Under the pieces are notes generated by a model, which was not told where the DNA came from, did no database searches, and was given only the letters and a program-made list of their open reading frames with translations. A stretch of 10,374 nt of DNA from CAYJLF01 sp964371055 (GTDB lineage Bacteria > Eisenbacteria > RBG-16-71-46 > CAIMUX01), in assembly GCA_964371055.1 (NCBI GenBank), contig CAYJLF010000039.1, forward strand, positions 1 to 10,374, written 5' to 3'. Shown here one piece after another: positions 1 through 4,404 of the stretch (position 1 is the first letter of the stretch; the number at the start of each line of letters is the position of its first letter). Both the position numbers and the translations under genes were made by a program.

Positions 1-797
1 AGCACCGCATCGCGGACCGGCGCGTCGTGCGGCTCATCCAGAAATGGCTGAACGCGGGCGTGCTGGAAGAAGGGAAGCGTTTGCGGGTGGAGGAGGGAAC
101 GCCGCAGGGCGGCAGTGCATCGCCTCTGTTGGCGAACATCTACCTCCACTACGTCTTCGATCTGTGGGCACATCATTGGCGTCGGACGCGAGCCACCGGT
201 GACGTGATCATCGTGCGGTTCGCCGACGACATCGTGGTGGGCTTCCAACACCGATCGGATGCCGAGCGCTTCTGGACGGAGCTGAGCGAGCGCTTCGCGA
301 AGTTCCGGCTGGAGCTGCACCCCGAGAAAACGCGCCTGCTGGAGTTCGGTCCCTTTGCGATCGAGAACCGGAAGAGGCGCGGTCAGGGAAAGCCGGAGAC
401 CTTCAACTTTCTCGGCTTCACGCACATCTGCGGGAAGAAGAGGAGCAATGGACGGTTCACCGTGCGTCGGAAGACGATCCGCAAGCGCCTGCAGGCCAAG
501 CTGAAGGAGGTGAAGGCCGAACTTCGGCGGCGCATGCATCACCCCATCCGTGAACAGGGAGCGTGGTTGCGGAGCGTGGTCGGTGGGCACATCCGGTATT
601 ACGGCGTGCCCATGAACAGCCACGCGCTGCAGACCTTTCGCTTCCAGGTTGGTCGTCTCTGGATGCGTACGCTCCGGCGTCGCAGCCAGAAAGACCACCT
701 GCCCTGGGCGCGCATGAAGCGGCTCATCGACCGATGGCTGCCCCCTGCGCGCATCTGCCACCCGTACCCGCTCAGGCGACTTGGCGTCATCACCTAA
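1..797 (+). CDS. ltrA: Group II intron reverse transcriptase/maturase, C-terminal part
   Basis: The reading frame is open to the left edge (first whole codon at base 3), so a GTG at 27 is an internal valine and not the start. The visible 265 residues hold the RT motif TPQGGSASPLLANIYL, then the catalytic VRFADDIVVGF. FADD replaces the commoner YADD, and both aspartates are kept. HPEKTRLLEFG and FLGFTHICG follow, then a basic thumb/maturase (domain X) region ending in a HPYPLRRLGV-type tail. The protein binds its own intron RNA, helps it splice, and copies it into DNA during retrohoming. No HNH endonuclease domain follows domain X: the frame stops five bases before domain V. Such proteins usually rely on nascent or single-stranded target DNA, but that is inference for this copy. 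No stop or frameshift is seen in the visible part. Confidence 0.93.
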   Translation, partial: HRIADRRVVRLIQKWLNAGVLEEGKRLRVEEGTPQGGSASPLLANIYLHYVFDLWAHHWRRTRATGDVIIVRFADDIVVGFQHRSDAERFWTELSERFAKFRLELHPEKTRLLEFGPFAIENRKRRGQGKPETFNFLGFTHICGKKRSNGRFTVRRKTIRKRLQAKLKEVKAELRRRMHHPIREQGAWLRSVVGGHIRYYGVPMNSHALQTFRFQVGRLWMRTLRRRSQKDHLPWARMKRLIDRWLPPARICHPYPLRRLGVIT

Positions 798-802
798 GGT
801 GG

Positions 803-875
803 GAGCCGGATGCGGGAAATCCGCTCGTCCGGTTCTGTGGAGGGGGCTATGGGCAACCATGGTTCCTACTCCGAC
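803..875 (+). ncRNA. Group II intron RNA domains V and VI with 3' splice site
   Basis: Domain V (803-835): 803-810 pairs with 828-835 in an 8-bp lower helix with one G-U pair. It carries the catalytic AGC triad at 804-806. A CG bulge lies at 826-827, and an upper helix pairs 812-815 with 821-824 around a GAAA-containing loop. T811 faces T825 where many introns have a U-A pair. Domain VI: 839-842 pairs with 869-872 and 843-852 with 857-866 (two G-U pairs near 845-846), capped by a GCAA tetraloop at 853-856. T867 and A868 are left bulged, and A868 is the expected branch nucleotide. The intron should end at 875. Pairing was done by eye. Confidence 0.85.
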
Positions 876-1051
876 TGTTTCGAAATAGGTTATCCATCTG
901 TATAGATTGTGTCAATAAATAGTAGCTAGACAAAGAATAAACAATCACGTGCATCTGGCGCGGTTCCGCATCCAACAGGTGGACAGGGCGTGAACAGCTA
1001 AGACGCGCCGCGAAACAGCAGAGCACAAGAAATGACCAGGAGGCAGATCCG
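876..1051. other. AT-rich 3' exon flank and FAS1 leader region, no gene
   Basis: About the first 70 bases after the predicted intron end are clearly richer in A and T than the rest of the window, which may mark the tail of an older mobile or intergenic target site. From about 955 the composition returns to GC-rich. No open frame with a ribosome site was found. A convincing promoter for the following FAS1 gene was not seen, although the AT-rich part is the likeliest place for one. Confidence 0.4.
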
Positions 1052-1585
1052 ATGAAATCCAGAAACACCGTCGTGATGATGAGTCTCGCCGCATCGATCT
1101 TCGCGTTCGCCGGTCCCGCCGCGGCGGGTGACGGCTACGGAAAAGCGAAGGAGGCCACCAGCGCCCCGACGATGAACATCGTCCAGACCGCGATCGGTGC
1201 CGGATCCTTCAAGACCCTCGTGGCAGCTGTCCAGGCGGCCGGTCTCGTCGAGACGCTGTCGGGCAAGGGACCCTTCACCGTCTTCGCTCCGACCGATGCG
1301 GCCTTCGCCAAGCTGCCGAAGGGAACGGTCGAGGATCTCCTGAAGCCCGAGAACAAGTCCAAGCTCACCGCCATCCTTACCTACCACGTCGTGGCGGGCC
1401 AGGTGATGTCGACCGACGTGGTCAAGGTGAAGTCCGCGAAGACCGTTCAGGGCCAGGATCTGGCCGTGATGGTCAAAGACGGCAAGGTCATGATCGACAG
1501 CGCCCAGGTGGTTACAGCCGACGTGTTGGCCGGCAATGGCGTGATCCACGTCATCGACACGGTGCTCCTGCCGCAGGAGAAGTAG
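1052..1585 (+). CDS. Secreted fasciclin (FAS1) domain protein
   Basis: This 177-residue protein has an N-terminal Sec signal peptide: KSR near the start, a hydrophobic stretch at about 7-22, and an AAA-G cleavage site after residue 25. A short linker follows, then one FAS1 domain at about 41-175. The domain shows the family's conserved blocks: GPFTVFAPTDAAFAKLP (the H1 region), LTYHVVAG, and NGVIHVIDTVLLP at the C-terminus (the H2 region). FAS1 domains are extracellular adhesion or matrix folds, and single-domain bacterial forms are usually periplasmic or secreted. The start is set by AGGAGG at 1038-1043, eight bases before the ATG. It is followed by a second FAS1 gene, so this is one half of a tandem duplication. 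No enzymatic role is expected; the ligand cannot be told from the sequence. Confidence 0.93.
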   Translation: MKSRNTVVMMSLAASIFAFAGPAAAGDGYGKAKEATSAPTMNIVQTAIGAGSFKTLVAAVQAAGLVETLSGKGPFTVFAPTDAAFAKLPKGTVEDLLKPENKSKLTAILTYHVVAGQVMSTDVVKVKSAKTVQGQDLAVMVKDGKVMIDSAQVVTADVLAGNGVIHVIDTVLLPQEK

Positions 1586-1596
1586 GCGGCGCGGCG

Positions 1597-1623
1597 GCGG
1601 AGGGATCGCTCGGAGTCCTCCGC
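1597..1623 (+). terminator. Weak hairpin after first FAS1 gene
   Basis: GCGGAGG at 1597-1603 is the exact reverse complement of CCTCCGC at 1617-1623, with a 13-base loop, starting 11 bases after the FAS1 stop. There is no following T-run, so it may only attenuate transcription or protect the 3' end of the first message. It could be chance in GC-rich DNA. Confidence 0.3.
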
Positions 1624-1720
1624 GCGGCACGCTGCCGCATCATGGTTACGCATAGGATCAGGAAACCTCAGAGTCCATCATCCACAGTGCGCGAAGACGC
1701 GCCGAGAGGAGACAAGAGAA

Positions 1721-2143
1721 ATGAACCCGATGAACATCGTTGAGACGGCGATCGGCGCCGGATCGTTCAAGACGCTCGTGGCGGCGGTTCAGGCGGCCGA
1801 TCTCGTCCCGACTCTGTCTGGGCAGGGTCCCTTCACCGTCTTCGCGCCGAGCGACGAGGCGTTCGCAAAGCTGCCGAAGGGCACGGTCGAGGATCTGCTG
1901 AAGCCGGAAAACAAGGACAAGCTCACCTCGATTCTGACCTACCACGTCGTGGCGGGGAAGGTGATGTCGACCGACGTCGTCCAGGTCAAATCCGCGAAGA
2001 CCGCTCAAGGACAGGACCTGGCCGTGATGGTCACGGGCGGCAAAGTGATGATCGATACCGCCCAGGTGGTCTCGGCCGACATCGTGGCGAGCAATGGCGT
2101 GATCCACGTCATCGACCAGGTGCTCCTTCCGAAGGAGAAGTAG
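1721..2143 (+). CDS. FAS1 domain protein without signal peptide
   Basis: This 140-residue protein consists of one FAS1 domain that starts three residues after the initiator Met. GPFTVFAPSDEAFAKLP, LTYHVVAG and NGVIHVIDQVLLP are all present. It is the sister copy of the preceding gene (about 85% identical over 137 residues) but has no signal peptide. Reading upstream in frame gives no hydrophobic segment and no alternative ATG for at least 80 bases. The start is supported by a GAGAGGAG purine block at about 1704-1711, nine bases before the ATG. As written it should be cytoplasmic, or leave the cell by a non-Sec route, which is unusual for a FAS1 protein. Either the export signal was not copied during duplication or the protein has a distinct internal role; the sequence cannot decide. 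Confidence 0.9.
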   Translation: MNPMNIVETAIGAGSFKTLVAAVQAADLVPTLSGQGPFTVFAPSDEAFAKLPKGTVEDLLKPENKDKLTSILTYHVVAGKVMSTDVVQVKSAKTAQGQDLAVMVTGGKVMIDTAQVVSADIVASNGVIHVIDQVLLPKEK

Positions 2144-2159
2144 GCCGCAGGCGGCGGAA

Positions 2160-2192
2160 GGCGCGCTCCCTCCCCTTGCCGCGGGGCGCGCC
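2160..2192 (+). terminator. Possible hairpin terminator after second FAS1 gene
   Basis: GGCGCGC at 2160-2166 pairs exactly with GCGCGCC at 2186-2192 across a 19-base loop that contains further C-rich and G-rich stretches able to pair (for example around 2172 and 2183). It starts 17 bases after the stop codon. No T-run follows, so this is a plausible but unproven transcript end. The remaining 160 bases up to the next gene show no feature I can support. Confidence 0.35.
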
Positions 2193-2352
2193 GACCACGA
2201 CTACCCCTCGCGGGCGGGCCGGCGTGCCGAACGAGCGGCATTCTTGAAAGACATCCGGCGCTGACCGGTTCGCCCCGTTCACCCACAGGATCGAGACCGC
2301 AGACGTCGCGGAACCAACGGCGCGGGAACGGCACCTGACGGAGGGAATAGAG

Positions 2353-3678
2353 ATGGATTCGAGACTCAAGAAGCTTGGGATCATGGCGATCCTGGCGATC
2401 GCCTTACCCCTGTTCTCGGGCGGATGCAGCGACGATGACGACAACAAGCCAACCTCGCCGGGAGGGTCGACGGATTCCTATCTCCGGGTGGCCCACCTCT
2501 CTCCGGATGCGCCGACCGTGGACGTCTGGGTCGACGGCAGCGTCGTCCTTCAGGATGTCGCGTTCGGTGAGTTCAGCGGTTACTTGAAGCTCAACTCGGG
2601 GACCTACCGCATCCAGGTCAGTCCGGCCAACCAGACGGCCCCCATTGTCATCGATGCCCAGATTACGCTGACCACGGGAACCTACACGACGGTCGCCGCC
2701 ACGGGGCGCCTCGCGAACATCGCGCCGGTGGTCCTGGCCGACGACGTGAGTCGGGACGCGACGAAGGCCAAGATCCGCTTCGTCCACACGGGGCCCGATG
2801 CGCCTGCCGTCGACCTCACGCTGACCGACGGGACGGTGCTTTTCCCCGACGTGCAGTTCCGGGAGGCTGGTAGCTACCTGTCGGTGACGGGTGGGACCTA
2901 CGACCTGCAGGTTCGCCTGGCCGGAACCGAGACCGTGGCCCTGAGTTTCGGTGATGTGCCGCTCTCCGACAACACGACCTACAGCGTGTTCGCGGTCGGG
3001 CTCCTCTCGGACGGCTCGCTCAGAGCGAAAGTCGCCGTGGACAGCCCCGGAAGCGGGAACACGACGGTCGACCTCGAGCCGGCGACGGCGACGCTCAGGG
3101 TCGCGCATTTCTCTCCGGACGCTCCGAATGTCGACGTTTATCTCGACGGTCAGGTGGTCAGCGGTCTCACAAGTGTTCCCTTCAAGGCGGTCAGTGGGTA
3201 CCTGACGGTCGGAGCGGCGACCCACAACGTGAAGGTCTACGTTGCCGGGACGACGGTAGGCCCCGTGATCGACGCGAACGTGACTCTGCTTCCGGGCACG
3301 GCCTACACGGTCGCGGCGACCGGTCTGGTGAGCGCGGGCGATCTCAGTCCGCTCGTTCTCGTCGATGACCGAGAGGGAGCGACCACGAACGTCGCCCTCG
3401 TGCGTTTCGTCCACCTGAGCCCCGATGCCCCGAACGTGGACATCAAGGTCTTGAACGGTCCGACGTTCTTCAGCAACGTCGCCTTCCGGGGCTTCGCGGG
3501 ATACAACGATGTGGCCCCGGGAACCTACGACCTCGAAGCTCGCCTCAGCACCGGCGGTGCCCGCGCGCTGTCCGTTCCCGGCGTCATGCTGACCGGACGT
3601 GAGACCTATACGGTGTTCGCCGTTGGTCTGGCTGGCGACGGCACGCTGAGCGTCGTCCTGGTCCAGGATACGCCGTAA
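2353..3678 (+). CDS. Lipoprotein with four DUF4397-type repeats
   Basis: This 441-residue protein begins with a lipoprotein signal peptide: basic LKK, a hydrophobic core at about 8-21, and SGGC with the acylated Cys at residue 25. An acidic, Pro/Ser-rich linker (26-42) follows. The rest is four repeats of a beta-rich unit starting near residues 44, 141, 248 and 350. Each opens with a variant of LRVAHLSPDAPxVDV and ends near a TYTVxAxG strand. Repeats 1 and 3 (RVAH) resemble each other, as do 2 and 4 (RFVH), so the protein looks like a doubled pair. The motif is that of DUF4397, a family found in bacterial envelope proteins with no known activity. GGAGGG at 2340-2345 supports the start. Serine at +2 after the Cys favours outer-membrane sorting by the E. 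coli rule, though that rule may not hold in this phylum. Confidence 0.92.
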   Translation: MDSRLKKLGIMAILAIALPLFSGGCSDDDDNKPTSPGGSTDSYLRVAHLSPDAPTVDVWVDGSVVLQDVAFGEFSGYLKLNSGTYRIQVSPANQTAPIVIDAQITLTTGTYTTVAATGRLANIAPVVLADDVSRDATKAKIRFVHTGPDAPAVDLTLTDGTVLFPDVQFREAGSYLSVTGGTYDLQVRLAGTETVALSFGDVPLSDNTTYSVFAVGLLSDGSLRAKVAVDSPGSGNTTVDLEPATATLRVAHFSPDAPNVDVYLDGQVVSGLTSVPFKAVSGYLTVGAATHNVKVYVAGTTVGPVIDANVTLLPGTAYTVAATGLVSAGDLSPLVLVDDREGATTNVALVRFVHLSPDAPNVDIKVLNGPTFFSNVAFRGFAGYNDVAPGTYDLEARLSTGGARALSVPGVMLTGRETYTVFAVGLAGDGTLSVVLVQDTP

Positions 3679-3711
3679 CGCCGTCCCTGCCCGCTCGATC
3701 AGGAGTGTGGG

Positions 3712-3745
3712 GAACGCCCCGGCCGATGGCGCGGCCGGGGCGTTC
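3712..3745 (+). terminator. Strong GC-rich hairpin after the DUF4397 gene
   Basis: A perfect inverted repeat: 3712-3725 pairs with 3732-3745 (14 bp, including the G3725-C3732 closing pair) around a six-base loop, 33 bases after the stop. Its stability marks it as the likely end of the FAS1/DUF4397 transcript. A T-run is missing on either strand, so it is either an I-shaped (hairpin-only) terminator or a 3'-end stabiliser. Confidence 0.68.
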
Positions 3746-3797
3746 GCATGCTCACCGCAATCGATCATCCCTGACCACCGTATCCCGAGAACGCGGA

Positions 3798-3832
3798 ACC
3801 GCCTTACTTCTCCTGCCTGACGGCGGTACAAT
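3798..3832 (+). promoter_or_regulatory. Possible promoter with inverted repeat before the PNPOx-like gene
   Basis: TACAAT at 3827-3832 is a good -10 hexamer in otherwise GC-rich DNA. The matching -35 is weak (CTTACT at 3803-3808, 18-base spacer). ACCGCC at 3798-3803 and GGCGGT at 3822-3827 form an exact inverted repeat with an 18-base spacer that brackets the promoter, so it could be an operator. Both parts could be chance. Confidence 0.3.
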
Positions 3833-3874
3833 GGCGCCCGCACGCAGGCAGCCGGATGAAGCCCAGCAGAAGGT

Positions 3875-3880
3875 GGAGGT
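3875..3880 (+). promoter_or_regulatory. Ribosome binding site choosing start 3889
   Basis: GGAGGT lies nine bases before the ATG at 3889. The in-frame ATG at 3856 has only a weak AGG upstream, so the later start is preferred. Confidence 0.65.
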
Positions 3881-3888
3881 CCCGGGAC

Positions 3889-4404
3889 ATGGCGGACGAA
3901 CCCCTGGTTGAATCGGCAGGGCCGTGGAAGTCCGCGGGAGCCGATGGTTCCGACGGCCATCTCCTGCGCGACGAACTCGCGCGGCTGGTGGGCGAGCAAC
4001 CCTACGCGGTGCTCTGCACGCAGGGCGGCGGGCAACCGTATGGCTCGCTGGTGGCACTGGCCGTGGCAGATGATCTTCGTTCGGCGGTCTTTGCGACGGC
4101 GATCACCACGCGCAAGTACCGATTGCTCTCTGACTGCGACCACGTCGCCCTGGTTATCGACAGTCGCTCTCGCTCGATCGAGGACATGATGCAGGTCGAA
4201 GCCCTTACGGCCACCGGGCGAGCCAGACGGGTTCCACCCGGCGTCGAATTCGAACGGGCGGCCAGCTTGCTTGTCGGTCGGCATCCCCAGCTGGATCTCT
4301 TTGTCCGGTCGCCCACGACCGCCCTGTTCCGCGTGGACATCATCCGGTACTTCCACGTTTCGCGATTTCAGGAGGTTCGGCAGTGGACGCCGAGCAGTGC
4401 GTGA
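3889..4404 (+). CDS. PNPOx-like FMN-binding split-barrel protein
   Basis: This 171-residue protein belongs to the pyridoxamine 5'-phosphate oxidase-like split-barrel fold. After a low-complexity N-terminus (1-22) and a helix (about 24-35), the barrel begins with PYAVLCTQGGGQPYGSLVAL (38-57). It continues with VFAT (67-70), the phosphate-binding TTRKYRLLSD segment (73-82) and HVALVID (85-91), and closes with a RVDIIRYFHVSRF strand (148-160). Members bind FMN, F420 or heme and carry out varied redox or scavenging reactions; true PdxH is longer, and its full substrate set is not seen here, so vitamin B6 synthesis should not be assumed. A start at 3856 would add 11 basic residues, but the ribosome site favours 3889. 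Its last 22 bases overlap the start of the dikinase-like gene, so the two are almost certainly translated from one message. Confidence 0.82.
   Translation: MADEPLVESAGPWKSAGADGSDGHLLRDELARLVGEQPYAVLCTQGGGQPYGSLVALAVADDLRSAVFATAITTRKYRLLSDCDHVALVIDSRSRSIEDMMQVEALTATGRARRVPPGVEFERAASLLVGRHPQLDLFVRSPTTALFRVDIIRYFHVSRFQEVRQWTPSSA
4370..4376 (+). promoter_or_regulatory. Ribosome binding site inside the upstream gene
   Basis: AGGAGGT lies six bases before the GTG at 4383 and inside the end of the PNPOx-like gene. This strong site fixes the GTG start and the 22-base overlap of the two genes. Confidence 0.75.

Larger units (their letters stand above)
1..875 (+). mobile_element. Group II intron, 3' part
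   Basis: This is the 3' portion of a group II intron, a self-splicing retroelement. Three parts occur in the expected order. First comes an intron-encoded reverse transcriptase/maturase reading frame that ends at 797. Domain V follows five bases later at 803-835, and then domain VI at 839-872 with a bulged A at 868. The predicted intron end is the AC at 874-875, seven bases after the bulged A, matching the family rule that the intron ends in A-pyrimidine and that the branch A lies seven or eight bases from the splice site. The 5' half (domains I-III, the start of the reverse transcriptase and the 5' splice site) lies left of the window, so completeness cannot be judged. All visible parts look intact. 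Confidence 0.88.
1172..2143 (+). repeat. Tandem duplication of a FAS1 domain coding unit
   Basis: Two 414-base units, 1172-1585 and 1730-2143, encode FAS1 domains of equal length (137 residues plus stop). They align without gaps and differ at 20 positions, which is about 85% protein identity. Many third-position differences separate them, so the duplication is not recent and the protein has been kept under selection. The similarity starts at the same Met-Asn-Ile-Val motif in both copies and runs to the stop codon. The signal peptide segment of the first gene is not part of the repeat. Confidence 0.9.

Noticed and set aside
887..915. Minus-strand promoter with TTGACA at 910-915
   Set aside because: The -10 at the right spacing (TAACCT) matches only three of six bases, and nothing on that strand needs a promoter here.
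563..922. A plus-strand frame running through intron domains V and VI
   Set aside because: It overlaps the reverse transcriptase gene out of frame and reads through structured intron RNA.
998..2107. Two minus-strand frames with His- and Asp-rich translations opposite the FAS1 genes
   Set aside because: They mirror the repeated FAS1 coding units (both give similar HDVVG-type text), which is the mark of shadow translations of a duplicated gene.
2123..2137. CTCCTT/AAGGAG palindrome at the end of the second FAS1 gene
   Set aside because: It lies within conserved coding sequence, with a three-base loop and no T-run, so coding constraint explains it.
2244..2249. TTGAAA as a -35 box for the DUF4397 gene
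   Set aside because: No -10-like hexamer lies 16-18 bases downstream.
2404..4356. A 650-codon open frame on the minus strand
   Set aside because: It lies antisense to the DUF4397 and PNPOx-like genes, is compositionally biased (Arg, Asp, Val, His) and shows no domain motif. Such frames are common opposite GC-rich genes.
3889..4404. Naming the split-barrel gene pdxH
   Set aside because: It is shorter than PdxH and lacks the full set of its substrate-binding motifs; only the fold-level assignment is safe.
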